Numbered from the stretch's first letter, positions 26,501 through 32,780 are shown. The stretch: DNA of 64,000 nucleotides from Pachyseris speciosa (GCA_016490735.1 JAEMWC010001397.1:81001-145000); one strand, 5' to 3'. The notes: a model not told the origin generated them from the letters alone. Numbers and translations are program-made.

Positions 26501-26932
26501 GGGGGATATTTTCCCGGATGAGCCCTATGGCCTTTAATAGGTGAACACTACCACGTCTCGCGATCAGCTGAAACCAATCAGAGTCGGACAAAAATGTAGC
26601 AGTGAACTAGAACAACTGATATGTTCTTAATTTGTATTCCAGTGTCGAAGGAAGGTTCGCCATCACAGGATGAGCTGGAGTGGTTGTCACTGAGGCTTGG
26701 ACATTCCTGGGAGAAACTTGCGCGTCGTCTAGGATTCCATGATGGAGACATAACTGGATTTGATAAAGACAACGAAGAGTACGCTAAGAAGGCACTAAGT
26801 ATGCTGTTTAAGTGGAAAGAGAGAGAGGGCTCGGGTGCGACTTACAAGTTGCTACGTCAGGCATTATGTCATGAATTTATGAAGCGTAAAGACCTGGCGG
26901 AAGGTCTGGACTTGCTTCAGTTGCAGCTATAA
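602..26932 (+). CDS. NLR-like receptor: DED-like, NB-ARC, TPR, ZU5, ZU5-like, UPA, Death domain (13 exons)
   Basis: Thirteen exons join with consistent phases: 602-2270, 7928-9438, 10269-10317, 12138-12402, 13163-13521, 13790-14007, 15145-15443, 16320-16646, 18634-18781, 21296-21361, 22580-22613, 23122-23214, 26643-26932. The sum is 5,328 nt, or 1,775 codons plus TAA. Seen: a P-loop GSAGVGKTT at residues 133-141, Walker B VLFLLD (208-213), LTSR (256-259), TPRs at about 600-800, ZU5-type sequence from about 1165, UPA at about 1457-1615 and a Death domain at the end. From family knowledge, NB-ARC plus TPR proteins are ATP-switched oligomerising sensors, and ZU5-UPA-DD tails occur in PIDD, UNC5 and ankyrins. 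I infer a cytosolic sensor that recruits death-fold partners; there is no signal peptide or membrane span. The ATG at 602 has A at -3 and G at +4; the in-frame codon at 596 is TTG and is not the start. Exon calls are by eye without transcripts. Confidence 0.82.
2827..3140 (+). mobile_element. tRNA-derived SINE (intron 1)
   Basis: An A-box-like TGGCATAGTGG and a B-box-like GGTTCAATTCC lie 38 bp apart at 2830-2885, followed by a tail region containing TTGGTTCTTTACTCTGCTC. The same head and body occur at 50036-50346, so this is one SINE family with at least two copies here. This copy is older and is interrupted between the C-rich segment and the GCCCACAAGTTTAT tail. It is non-coding and would be transcribed by RNA polymerase III if active. 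Confidence 0.8.
4101..5834. mobile_element. Non-autonomous DNA transposon with internal tandem repeats
   Basis: The ends are inverted: TACCCTCACAAAATGA at 4101 and its near-exact reverse complement ending GTGAGGGTA at 5834. The interior is built from diverged units of about 75-90 bp carrying CACTATCTGTGACAAAGATA and GGATAGGCTATC, clearest at 5020-5400, with further ACTATC/GATAG motifs on both flanks. No transposase frame is visible. The satellite-filled body is typical of foldback or Helitron-like non-autonomous elements; the class is not resolved. Confidence 0.7.
6545..6632 (-). mobile_element. tRNA-like SINE head
   Basis: The minus strand reads as a complete tRNA cloverleaf: acceptor GGCTTGT pairing with ACAAGCC, D-arm GCTCAGTTGGTAGAGC, T-arm GTGGGTTCGAATC. 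The anticodon loop CCGGTAT would give GGT (Thr) but has C instead of the near-universal U33. A second, decayed copy with the same flanking CAGGCTTGTAC lies at 9737-9812, so a dispersed tRNA-derived repeat is more likely than a functional gene. Confidence 0.65.
6728..7035. repeat. Double-foldback MITE, family A copy 1
   Basis: TTAGTATAAATCT near 6730 pairs with AGATTTATACTAA near 6917. This is followed directly by a second palindrome running from CAATTAGATTAT (6933) to ATAATCTAATTG (7032). The same two-palindrome layout, with TATACTAAAACAATTA in the middle and AATTGTTAA at the end, recurs at 18075-18371, which defines a family. It has no coding capacity. Confidence 0.65.
7327..7759. repeat. 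430-bp near-perfect foldback element
   Basis: The left arm (AATTTGTGATCA at 7327, then CCATAGCAACAGTACAGCCT at 7361) is the reverse complement of the right arm ending TTGATCACATTTT at 7759. The arms are about 190 bp and meet near 7545. Matched internal segments include CATGTACAGA and GACTCGTTTTTGAGTTATA. It lies about 170 bp upstream of exon 2 and would form a very long hairpin in the pre-mRNA. Confidence 0.8.
7928..9438 (+). CDS. Exon 2: TPR array and helical extension
   Basis: Residues 557-1060. At least five tetratricopeptide repeats are visible, for example AMGNCYYGLYKPEKALEFYT, QIGTVYEDQGEYGKAVECYK and LANALLYQNKFQEAKRPAHK, between about residues 600 and 800. A long, charged, helix-rich segment follows (KKKETIRNELENFKRDVLEF...). 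TPRs act as the ligand-sensing or partner-binding superhelix in NB-ARC-TPR proteins. The acceptor is CCTATAG at 7927 and the donor after 9438 is CAG/GTTAGT, phase 0. Confidence 0.88.
9737..9812 (-). mobile_element. Degenerate tRNA-like SINE head (intron 2)
   Basis: It matches the 6545-6632 copy on the minus strand, including the B-box region (GGGTTCAAATCC on the minus strand) and the CAGGCTTGTACGGG flank. The anticodon arm is expanded and the D-arm mutated, so it cannot fold as a normal tRNA. Confidence 0.6.
10269..10317 (+). CDS. Exon 3: 49-nt linker exon
   Basis: It lies between the acceptor TTTGACAG (10268) and the donor AAAG/GTAGAT. It encodes DMINTGKKPGPTLKPK plus one base, entering in phase 0 and leaving in phase 1. 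Support comes from phase continuity on both sides and good splice sites. As a 49-nt exon it is the least certain link with exon 11. Confidence 0.6.
10741..12080. mobile_element. Foldback element with GGAATCC arrays in both arms
   Basis: GATCATGGGCAACCC at 10741 mirrors GGGTTGCCCATAGATCA ending at 12080. Just inside each end is a minisatellite of GGAATCC/GGAATCCA units (10762-10845 and, inverted, 11998-12057). A second nested palindrome contains the phrase GGCTATAGACTGAT and its complement. A further MITE-like insert with AAGTCACTTGAAAC-type arms lies around 11170-11530. Short frames spanning the arrays are repeat translations, not genes. The element occupies most of intron 3. Confidence 0.7.
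12138..12402 (+). CDS. Exon 4: highly charged acidic linker
   Basis: The acceptor is CGTGTCAG (12137) and the donor is GATAG/GTAAGT. Phase 1 in and phase 2 out match the neighbours. It encodes a Glu/Lys-rich low-complexity stretch (KQETEKEIEMDVEHEVEKGS and similar), probably a flexible or coiled linker between the sensor half and the ZU5-UPA-Death half. Confidence 0.75.
12403..13162 (+). other. Intron 4, nothing notable
   Basis: A GTAAGT...TTGTAG intron with no gene or clear repeat visible. Confidence 0.7.
13163..13521 (+). CDS. Exon 5: first ZU5 domain
   Basis: It encodes a ZU5 signature: GVTLHLEEASARITFHPGAV, then LITCSLLSPRA, NVIELSLDNPPADLE and GITVALLHSACELKGYELV. ZU5 modules are beta-sandwiches found in ZO-1, UNC5, ankyrin and PIDD. 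The acceptor is TTGTAG (13162) and the donor is TTCAG/GTAAAC. It enters in phase 2 and leaves in phase 1. Confidence 0.88.
13790..14007 (+). CDS. Exon 6: end of the first ZU5 and start of the second beta module
   Basis: The stretch VARYSCFAVIWRL sits where PIDD-type ZU5 modules carry the self-cleaving His-Phe-Ser; here it reads Arg-Tyr-Ser. It then continues into APEFTCILPDYPDISVTIPS, the start of the second ZU5-like module. The acceptor is AAATTAG (13789) and the donor is AAAG/GTAAAA, phase 0 out. Confidence 0.8.
14151..14517. repeat. MITE with long TIRs (intron 6)
   Basis: GGGAGCTTAAGC at 14151 and GCTTAAGCTCCC ending at 14517 are inverted and extend over about 40 bp (GACGGCAACGGCAACGAGAAC and its complement). 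The flanks are TTA and TAA, consistent with a TA or TTA target. It is non-coding. Confidence 0.85.
15145..15443 (+). CDS. Exon 7: second ZU5-like module, with a GC donor
   Basis: It encodes GPVLHISCSPNMTLSEAATI and KIPLSLHED, then IVTFQVKHFC. The last part aligns with the second PIDD self-cleavage motif but carries Cys after His-Phe. The exon ends TGTAG and the intron begins GCAAGT, a GC-AG intron with otherwise perfect donor consensus. Phase 2 joins cleanly to exon 8. No usable GT donor nearby keeps the frame. Confidence 0.78.
16320..16646 (+). CDS. Exon 8: UPA domain, N-terminal part
   Basis: The acceptor is TTCTAG (16319) and the donor is GTGGT/GTAAGA, phase 2 in and out. It encodes LPFAAVKDRVSYLYRRLMSL and YLLKLVCYPIHLENQV, matching the position and pattern of the UPA module that follows tandem ZU5 modules in ankyrin and UNC5-type proteins. 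Confidence 0.78.
16836..17930 (+). mobile_element. 5'-truncated Tx1/L1-like LINE, 3' end (intron 8)
   Basis: The readable C-terminus of an ORF2-type protein lies at 17077-17556. It includes a zf-RVT-like cysteine motif (LCSFCKKESETINHLLCDC followed by FWKDF), as in Tx1/L1 LINEs. Earlier codons are in other frames, for example WSEFREENADVKDWRLIIW at about 16850. The element ends AATAAAATTGTTAAAAAA and is bordered on both sides by CAA repeats, consistent with target-primed insertion into a (CAA)n tract. It is dead, lacking endonuclease and reverse transcriptase. Confidence 0.8.
18075..18371. repeat. Double-foldback MITE, family A copy 2
   Basis: TTAGTATATACCACACAAG (from about 18077) pairs with its complement ending TATACTA (18270). 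A second palindrome of AATAATTG-type ends follows (18271-18371), with TGGTGGATATTTACC and its complement inside. The layout is the same as at 6728-7035. Confidence 0.65.
18634..18781 (+). CDS. Exon 9: UPA domain, C-terminal part
   Basis: The acceptor is GTTACAG (18633) and the donor is TTCAG/GTGAGT, phase 2 in and 0 out. It encodes FLENWPNQSSLRVSVVEFRD and TEVCTLFLIPRSPVQ, the closing strands of the UPA module. Confidence 0.8.
18939..21062. mobile_element. Nested foldback elements with TACCCTGGGTGCCAGAGG ends
   Basis: Two forward copies of the end TACCCTGGGTGCCAGAGG (18939, 20143) and two inverted copies (ending 20282 and 21062) form two overlapping hairpins, 18939-20282 and 20143-21062. Inside the first, a minisatellite of ACATACGAGTAACATACG-like units occupies about 19165-19312. 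Its inverted partner (TGTTACTCGTATGT units) lies at about 19866-19998. A G-run lies at 19310-19322. No transposase is visible. The element sits in intron 9. Confidence 0.7.
21296..21361 (+). CDS. Exon 10: 22-codon exon
   Basis: It lies between CTGCAG (21295) and the donor ATG/GTAGGT, phase 0 in and out. It encodes VSSRAIFEHWPQGDLQKRQQ plus TM. It links the UPA module to the Death domain. Support is from splice signals and phase only. Confidence 0.65.
22580..22613 (+). CDS. Exon 11: 34-nt micro-exon
   Basis: The acceptor is TTCTTTCAG (22579) and the donor is CCTG/GTAAGTG. It encodes AVKSRESIDNP plus one base. Strong splice consensus and correct phase support it; the length is small. Confidence 0.6.
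22614..23121 (+). other. Intron 11; no other gene
   Basis: A direct repeat of AACACTTAGCG...ATACAGTACAA occurs at 22796-22815 and 22961-22979. Nothing else is supported. Confidence 0.5.
23122..23214 (+). CDS. Exon 12: Ser/Thr-rich linker
   Basis: The acceptor is GTTTCAG (23121) and the donor is TTCAG/GTAATG, phase 1 in and out. It encodes GDEEQCTSANRKGDSPIPST and TACKRSNLQAS, a flexible linker directly before the Death domain. Confidence 0.65.
23994..25021 (+). pseudogene. Harbinger DDE transposase (two exons, 5' frame damage)
   Basis: The spliced frame 23994-24501 joined to 24609-25021 gives an uninterrupted DDE_Tnp_4-type protein. Its first catalytic Asp is in GFIDGTVR, the second in VYGDPAYPL and the Glu in VSVEWIFGD. 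The intron at 24502-24608 has GTAAGA...TTTCAG and restores the frame (GPV/EGRKH). Codons upstream of 23994 continue the family pattern (NPDFGYQSYDVFDLE), but the ATG at 23842 is in another frame, so a small indel near 23920 separates them. It catalyses cut-and-paste transposition in the family. Confidence 0.85.
25258..26045 (-). pseudogene. Harbinger Myb/SANT-like DNA-binding protein (premature stop)
   Basis: Exon 1 is 26011-26045 (start ATGGCGGCAACT) with donor GTGAGT. The intron is 25910-26010, and exon 2 starts at 25909 and reads into PMEWSDEHDVSFLREML, a Myb/SANT-like domain (AWEAIVDHLN...AVRERWNLLRKKF). An in-frame TAA at 25564-25566 interrupts it. The same frame then continues through a basic and Gln-rich coiled tail (KRRKLRRAEPLVDFLREKAV) to 25258. 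In the family this partner brings the transposase to the TIRs and into the nucleus. The stop probably removes the C-terminal third. Confidence 0.85.
26643..26932 (+). CDS. Exon 13: Death domain and stop
   Basis: The acceptor is GTATTCCAG (26642) and phase 1 joins exon 12. It encodes a Death domain: DELEWLSLRLGHSWEKLARR, then LGFHDGDITGFDKDNEEYAK, ALSMLFKWKEREGSGATYKL and LRQALCHEFMKRKDLAEGLD. The W-x3-LAR-x-LG and K-A-x2-ML-x2-W patterns are typical. It ends LQLQL-TAA at 26932. It is expected to recruit other Death-domain proteins. Confidence 0.92.
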
Positions 26933-27777
26933 AATCACCTGGACGTCTTGCCCGCTGACGATGATGGCATGGGTATTTCTCAGAGCCCGAGCATCTCAGG
27001 GAAGATTGTTGTCGATACACAGGCTCTTGGGCAACTGGGGACATTATCTTGCCGCGCCGGCCGGTCGGAAATTGAGCTGCGATACCCTTCTTCATTTCCT
27101 TGCTAGCGTTTTTCCGCTACAGTGGCTTGAATGGAGGTGTCGGACGGCTGTGTAGCTTACCTAATTGTTTCCTGTCAACCATTTCTCTCGGAGGCCAGGA
27201 GCTCTCTGTTCTAGTTGCCACTCTCAGCGGAGGAAAGCTGTTGCCTCATCTGGTCTCTTAGTCGTTTTTCTAGTGTCTTCCTTGTACCCGAAATGCCCAA
27301 CCCAGCTCAGCCGATGAAGTATCAAAGAGGGCTCGATGCTTGGAGGATTTGATTGTCATTAAATGTCTATGAACACGCGCAAGCATCTTTTTTGGAAGGG
27401 GTCAAGGAGTTATATTTCTTCAAAGTGAGCCTCAAAATGTTAGCGCACATCAAGTCTCATTTAGCAAAGACGTTTTCGAGTGGCCGTTTTCAGTAAGTAA
27501 GAGTAGACGTAATCGTTTTCGAAAAATTTGCTCTCCAAAAATTCTCACCGCTTAGCGAACGCACTCCAAGATACTTTGAATCGAAAATTTAACATCTCAA
27601 AGTTTGTTCGAAAAGTAGACAAAAATGCCTGTTTTATCATAGAGGATTATAGAAATATGAATTGAAGTAGGAAGTAGACGTTGTTTTAGATGAACATTTT
27701 TTCCATCGAAATGATCTCGCATAACATTTCATAAGAGGGGCCAAAGTTATGTCCTAAATTAGCCAGTCAAGCAGGCA

Positions 27778-27850
27778 ATCAGTCAGTCAGAAAGATAGAC
27801 AGACAGACAGACAGACAGTCAGTGAGTCAGTGAGTCAGTCAGTCTGTCAA
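27778..27850. repeat. CAGA/GTCA microsatellite
   Basis: Imperfect tetranucleotide tract: CAGTCAGTCAGAAAGATAGA, then CAGA units, then GTCAGTGAGTCAGTGAGTCA and CAGTCTGTC. Confidence 0.8.
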
Positions 27851-28674
27851 AATTAGACGCATTTCAGTACTTTCTTAATAGTGAATCTGATCGAAAGGGA
27901 CACAAGAGGGAAATGACAAGGATATTTCAAAAAAATATATTATTCCTGCTCATTTGACCTATAAATGCGACTGCTTCTTATTGCTTTTGCCAAACGTAAG
28001 TGCTCCTACAGTACTAGAGTAATGTGAGACCGTTGTGATTGTACGCTGCAGCTGTTAAGATCCTGTTTAAACATACTATATGTTGCACTATATGTTGTTA
28101 ATTGTGTAAACGTGTTGCAATATTTACACGTTCAATACGTGTACAAATTGAAACTAACTGATTGGCACTGTGAGAGTGTCTTAAACTTCGGTGAAATTGC
28201 CTCAAGAAGATCTCGCCCGCAAATCGTAAATTGTCTTAGCGTTGGTTGTTTTTTTTATTAGGCACAGAGAGAAAGTGAGTTAGAGTCTCCAACAACATTA
28301 CTCTCTCAGCGCACTTCTACCTATACAATATTTTGGAGTCAAGTTGGTGGTAGTGGCGGACGAAATTTTTTAAGGCAAATTGTCTGCACAGCTGTTTGTC
28401 GACTAATTGTTCCCCTTGATTAAAATGACTTTCAATGGGACTAATCTTTGGCGGGGAGTTAAAAGAGATTTGTAAATAGTGACTCCTTGAGTTTTGAGTT
28501 GTTCAAGATCCATTACGTTGCTGTTAAAAGTGTTGACATACAAAGAGAAAAGTGTTGACATACAGGAGCAGGACAAAGTTATCCCTGTTTGAATGTAGGT
28601 ACAACCAGAAGCTTGTATCTCCTTATTGTTTACCGAATATCATACTTTTCTACTGTGAATAGATTTTTTGACAA

Positions 28675-28680
28675 AATAAA
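28675..28680 (+). terminator. Possible polyadenylation signal AATAAA of the receptor gene
   Basis: This is the first AATAAA I noticed downstream of the stop at 26932, within ACAAAATAAAATGG. It would give a 3' UTR of about 1.75 kb. Only RNA 3' ends could confirm it. Confidence 0.25.
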
Positions 28681-29601
28681 ATGGTTTGATAAAGAGTTCC
28701 TTTGGAGTGCTGTAGCCGCCTGAGTATCGACTCGATACACCTTGGTGTGAAGTCCTTGAGTTTTGAATTGTTCAAAAAGCAAATAGATGTCGATCCAATA
28801 CATTCGAGTTGGAAAATGTTCTTTGCGTTTTTCGTGAGCCGTTTTTACGAGTTGAGAGTAGGATTATGAAAGGAACCGTTACTCGGTATTTGTAATGCGA
28901 TGGCTACGAAGCCGGCGTAGAAAGAAAAGGAAAGGAAGGCGGGAGGAGGAATCCACCCGCTTTTTGTAGTTTTACACTTCTTCGATGGCGATAACGAAAA
29001 CAATAGTTTTATTACAGGCTCCCCTCCCCCTCTTCCCCTGTCCTGAACTTACACCGGTGTGACCCGAGTTACCGACGGATGATTTTGGACCCGGTCTTGC
29101 GCAATCGAATGCAGAACAACAAAAGGGCTCCCAGGGAAACTCGTACGGTTTCGATATCGCAACGGTATCACAGGGCTCGTTCAATTGGCCGTATTTTTTC
29201 CCGGTGACATGAACACAAACAAAACTGACGTGGCAGCATTGCAGGTGGGCTCTCTCTAAGTTCTTGAATTAATGACTGCATGTGTGCATTGCTTGTCGCG
29301 TAGCCTCCACTGTTCATGTGGATATAGCCCGATCACTGCGGTGTCCATTGCCTTAGAGGGCTGTGTGGTATCAATCAAGACTATGAGCTACCTTGTTTTC
29401 TTTCTGCGAGGTCAGAAAACCACTCTAAGAGAGCGTATATAAAAACAAGCGGTATTTCTTCTACCTTCGGGTGATGGGGAAAGCAGAACGAATTTTTATG
29501 CCCGTTCGTGCGCATCACTCCGTTTACTTTCTTGGAAGAAATGAGTAGCAATAAGGACTGCAAAGCGTAATCTCAGTATCAAAAATAACCTATATTTCGA
29601 A

Positions 29602-29722
29602 AGTAGTATAGGAGTTGGGGGTACGAGCACAGTTTTGTGCTCTTACCCAACCAACTCCTATACTACTCGCCATTTGTTGGTAATCTATATGTTTTTATTA
29701 ATTTCTGGTACCAGCACATGAT
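29602..29722 (+). repeat. Polinton left TIR (121 bp)
   Basis: It is identical, as far as I can read, to the reverse complement of 48386-48506; similarity stops at CATGAT/GAAATC on the left. Its outer 66 bp are themselves a near-perfect palindrome, starting AGTAGTATAGGAGTTG and closing CAACTCCTATACTACT with GTTT at the tip. Confidence 0.95.
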
Positions 29723-30022
29723 GAAATCTATAGTTGTTTAATCTGAAATTCTCGGAAAACCACCAAGCGTGACATTCTCGGAAAAACAGGTAATGAGTCA
29801 TCGCCTATAGCTATTATTCTAAGTCACGAGACGGTCGCATGATCTTTTCTAACCAATCATAATGAAACAAGTAAGAAGTGCTTTATTATAAATTCTTAAA
29901 GTAAAATTTACTGACAATTTTTACTTAAAAAGTTTATGCTAAAGTTTGTTATCAAACTCAAACCAACCCAACCTTACTTGGACACATGAACAAGACTGTG
30001 CTTGCGATACTTGTATGTAGAC

Positions 30023-30149
30023 CGGCACAGCTGTACCGTGACGTCATGGCTTTGGTTTGTTAAGAACCGTTCGGTACTGTGTTGATACAGTCCTCGCTGG
30101 TTTGAACAATGTTGGCGACAAAACGGCACAGCTGTGCCGTGACGTCATG
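30023..30149. promoter_or_regulatory. Two direct repeats with palindrome and CRE-type TGACGTCA
   Basis: CGGCACAGCTGT-(A/G)-CCG followed by TGACGTCATG occurs at 30023-30048 and 30124-30149, 101 bp apart and 42 bp before the first ORF. Each unit contains the palindromic CAGCTG E-box core inside GGCACAGCTGTGCC, and a perfect CRE/ATF octamer (30039-30046 and 30140-30147). I infer host-factor-driven early or enhancer activity for the VLTF3-like gene, or an origin-linked function. Also nearby, ATTCTCGGAAAA is repeated directly near 29750 and 29774. Confidence 0.6.
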
Positions 30150-30190
30150 TGTTAGTGACATAAAAAATAATATCTCATATAATAGTATAG

Positions 30191-30754
30191 ATGAGTTGTA
30201 ATTCAGTAATTCACAATGAATTAATAAATATGGAAGAGTATACTTGTCCTTTTTGTGATAAGCAATTGGTAGAAGTTGTTAGTAGTGTGGCAGTACCATG
30301 CTGTAGTAAACAGGAATTGTTTAATGATGATGGCGAAAATGTTTGTCTAGATTGTGGTTCCGTCCACGGCTATGACTATTGTAAGGAGTACGTTGACTTT
30401 CATGATAATATGTATAAAATACGGCGAAAATCTGTATATCATCGGAAGTACCATATTGAAAATCTGGTAAATGGTATATGTCGTAAGAATGGATTTCAAA
30501 TTTCTGTAAAAGATAAGGGTAAAATATTTAAAATATTCGAAGAGATAGACAAAGTGCTTCCCTTGGTGAACAATAAACGTAAAAGAATGATTAGCACTAA
30601 ATTTATGCTTAAGCAAATATTTTTAATGCTTGATCTTCCATTTGATGAAATAATAGTTACTAGATCAAAAAAGACGCTTGGATGTTATGATCGATATTGG
30701 GTTGAAATTTTATTGTTAAGATTTGATGTGATTATTGATATTATTAGACAGTGA
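30191..30754 (+). CDS. VLTF3-like late transcription factor
   Basis: A 187-residue protein. The N-terminus has paired cysteines (CPFC at 19-22, VPCC, NVCLDCGS) forming a zinc-ribbon-like unit, then the hallmark SVHGYDY, YKIRRKSVYHRKYHIEN and LPFDEIIVTRSKKTLGCYDRY. This cysteine-rich plus Y-x-R-x2-H pattern is that of the poxvirus VLTF3-like family found across large DNA viruses and some Polintons. Expected role: activating late virion genes from element-specific promoters. It is intact, rightward, and the first gene inside the left end. Its stop overlaps the stop region of the convergent next gene by 11 bp. Confidence 0.75.
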   Translation: MSCNSVIHNELINMEEYTCPFCDKQLVEVVSSVAVPCCSKQELFNDDGENVCLDCGSVHGYDYCKEYVDFHDNMYKIRRKSVYHRKYHIENLVNGICRKNGFQISVKDKGKIFKIFEEIDKVLPLVNNKRKRMISTKFMLKQIFLMLDLPFDEIIVTRSKKTLGCYDRYWVEILLLRFDVIIDIIRQ

Positions 30755-31196
30755 ATTTTTCATCATATTTTAGTAAGTACTTATCAATAACAGGACTGTT
30801 GTCAGTCACATAATCATCAATGAAATTACCACTTCTCATTGTGTCTTTTATGGTATTGAGTAGATGTTGATAGCTTTGATAAGCATATGTACAATTTTGG
30901 ATTTTAAGATCGAGGTTTTTATGCTTCATCCACCCTTGTATCAAAAGTGCTGCTGTACTGATGGCTACCAAACTAACACCACCAGTTGCTATGCTTGTGG
31001 CGAGGCCTCCGGTTGCAAAGATGATAGACAATGAGTTCCCCAGTAGTTTCCATTTTTTGAATTGTTTCACCGCCTGTTTGTGAGCCCAACACTTTCTGTG
31101 ATATGTGTGGTAATAGGCTTTTAATTCATTTATCTGATCTTCTGTTAATTCACCTGAAATATGGTTCCAGCTGAATATGCTTTTACGCTCTTTCAT
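30744..31196 (-). CDS. Two-helix membrane protein of unknown function
   Basis: 150 residues. A basic and aromatic N-terminal half (YYHTYHRKCWAHKQAVKQF) precedes a hydrophobic hairpin (NSLSIIFATGGLATSIATGG, then VSLVAISTAALLIQGWM), followed by a helical C-terminus. The Gly-rich hydrophobic pair suggests membrane insertion. I do not recognise the family. The start ATG is preceded by an AT-only stretch (TATAAAATATATATATG). Confidence 0.6.
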   Translation of the reverse strand: MKERKSIFSWNHISGELTEDQINELKAYYHTYHRKCWAHKQAVKQFKKWKLLGNSLSIIFATGGLATSIATGGVSLVAISTAALLIQGWMKHKNLDLKIQNCTYAYQSYQHLLNTIKDTMRSGNFIDDYVTDNSPVIDKYLLKYDEKFTV

Positions 31197-31205
31197 ATAT
31201 ATATT

Positions 31206-31628
31206 TTATATTATTATTCTATTAAAAATGCAATAAAGAATCCCAGATATTTGGCCAGATAATGGAGATCTTTTTCTTCGCTTTGATGTAAATAAACAAG
31301 GTATTGCATAACAATATCCACGGTCTAATGAATAGCTATTATAAAATCTTCCATACGCATCATGAAGTATACCATGTGTTTGTAATGTATCAATCTAACC
31401 AAGTGTATGTTCCAAGAAATGTGTCAAACATCCACTACCAGGCCCAATAAGTCCAATATCCTTGTGAGTATATAAAATACTGTTGATTGGGATAAATGTA
31501 TTGAAATGCTTGTGATACAGATATTGGTAAACCAAAGCTGATTTCAAAATTGAGTCATCAATATTATGATGTTGTTGTTTTGTTTCTTTAAAAAAGAATT
31601 TGATATATTTAATTGCTTCTTTTATCAT
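31206..31628 (-). pseudogene. Small HD-motif protein, broken by TAG; lipase/PLA2-like role possible
   Basis: A frame of 140 codons from 31628 to a TAA at 31206 is interrupted once by TAG at 31395-31397. Before the stop it reads IGLIGPGSGCLTHFLEHTLG; after it lies HGILHDAYGRFY. A Gly-rich loop followed by His-Asp-x-x-Tyr recalls PLA2 calcium-loop and catalytic motifs, but the similarity is weak and I infer it only from pattern. The start ATG overlaps the stop of the upstream fibre gene (ATGA), implying tight coupling. Confidence 0.5.
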
Positions 31629-32764
31629 ATACTATATCGTTGTATTAAAATTTGATGATGATCCAAGATTGTTTTTTCATCCATTATAATATCCAAATAG
31701 ACACAAAAGAAAGCAATGGAGCCATCTAAAGGTGCAATGGAGTTTGGATTCAAATCACCAAAAGTCATCTGTGTGCTGCCAGTTCTATTAGCTGCTGTAA
31801 AATTTGCCATATGTTTTTTGTTCCAATAGATTTTACTTTTTCCAGTATTTGGAGAAGATAAATTATCCCAATGAACAGATAAACAATGCCAAACATTAAT
31901 TTGACCTAAATCATTTACGGAATAATCTGCTAATTTTGTGAAATTTTGTATAGATGATGCTGGACCAAAATACACACAATTTGTTTGATCAACACCACTT
32001 ATAGCTAAATTTGAACCATTGTAATAGCTGACAAACTTATCATAACCTCCATTATCATGACCAAAAAGTCCATTTTTCCATGGATTTCCACCTGTATTTG
32101 AATTTAATTTGTAAACAATGAAAATATTAACAGCATTATTATTTAAATTGATTTGACTTATCATTCTCTGTGATCCACCAAATTTTAAAAAATAACGTCC
32201 ATTAAGTTTCTCAGCCTTGGTACAAACAGTAGGTCTTGAATTTATGGTTGATTGTGTTGCATCATTTTCTTCATTTGAAAGATCGTATAATGTTTCAACT
32301 TTTCTGCCTTCATTCATATCTACAAAATTATTATTCGCTCTGTCGATTTGATAAACACATTTTGAGTATAATCTGATATATTCAGAAACCCATAAATCTA
32401 AAACACTGTCTCTAACAATATCAGAAACTTGTGATTTAATAACAACATGATTAACATCATCGCCTGGTCTTACATTTGTCAAAAGCTTGTTTCCAAGATC
32501 ATAGTTTCCATCTTGTGTTAATGTAAATCCATCACCTTTATCACCTTTGGGGCCAACAGAACCTGAAACACCTTGTGGACCCTGTGGGCCTTGTGGGCCA
32601 ACTGGACCTTGTGGTCCTTGCGGACTTTGTGGACCCTGCGGACCAACTGGACCTTGCGGACCTTGCGGACCAATTTGACCAATATCACCTCTATCACCAT
32701 TATCACCTTTTGGACCTCTTTCACCAGTTCTATCTGAGGTTGGTAAATCATTAAGTAATCCCAT
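31625..32764 (-). CDS. Collagen-like fibre with a lectin-like head
   Basis: 379 residues. It starts [11 protein letters not shown], then Gly-X-Y triplets from about residue 15 to 75 ([16 protein letters not shown] and so on), then [22 protein letters not shown]-terminal domain of about 230 residues follows ([48 protein letters not shown]) with the pattern of a LamG/concanavalin-like beta-sandwich. I infer a trimeric virion spike with a glycan- or protein-binding head. It shares its N-terminal peptide with the neighbouring fibre. Confidence 0.8.
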   Translation of the reverse strand: MGLLNDLPTSDRTGERGPKGDNGDRGDIGQIGPQGPQGPVGPQGPQSPQGPQGPVGPQGPQGPQGVSGSVGPKGDKGDGFTLTQDGNYDLGNKLLTNVRPGDDVNHVVIKSQVSDIVRDSVLDLWVSEYIRLYSKCVYQIDRANNNFVDMNEGRKVETLYDLSNEENDATQSTINSRPTVCTKAEKLNGRYFLKFGGSQRMISQINLNNNAVNIFIVYKLNSNTGGNPWKNGLFGHDNGGYDKFVSYYNGSNLAISGVDQTNCVYFGPASSIQNFTKLADYSVNDLGQINVWHCLSVHWDNLSSPNTGKSKIYWNKKHMANFTAANRTGSTQMTFGDLNPNSIAPLDGSIAFFCVYLDIIMDEKTILDHHQILIQRYSI

Positions 32765-32780
32765 ATATTATTATTTTAGA

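Larger units (their letters stand above)
26933..29601. other. 3' UTR and intergenic stretch, no gene seen
   Basis: The first part is probably 3' UTR. I see no exon, RNA gene or transposon end in the rest. Short frames on both strands have no recognisable content. A microsatellite and a possible polyadenylation signal are listed separately. Confidence 0.6.
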
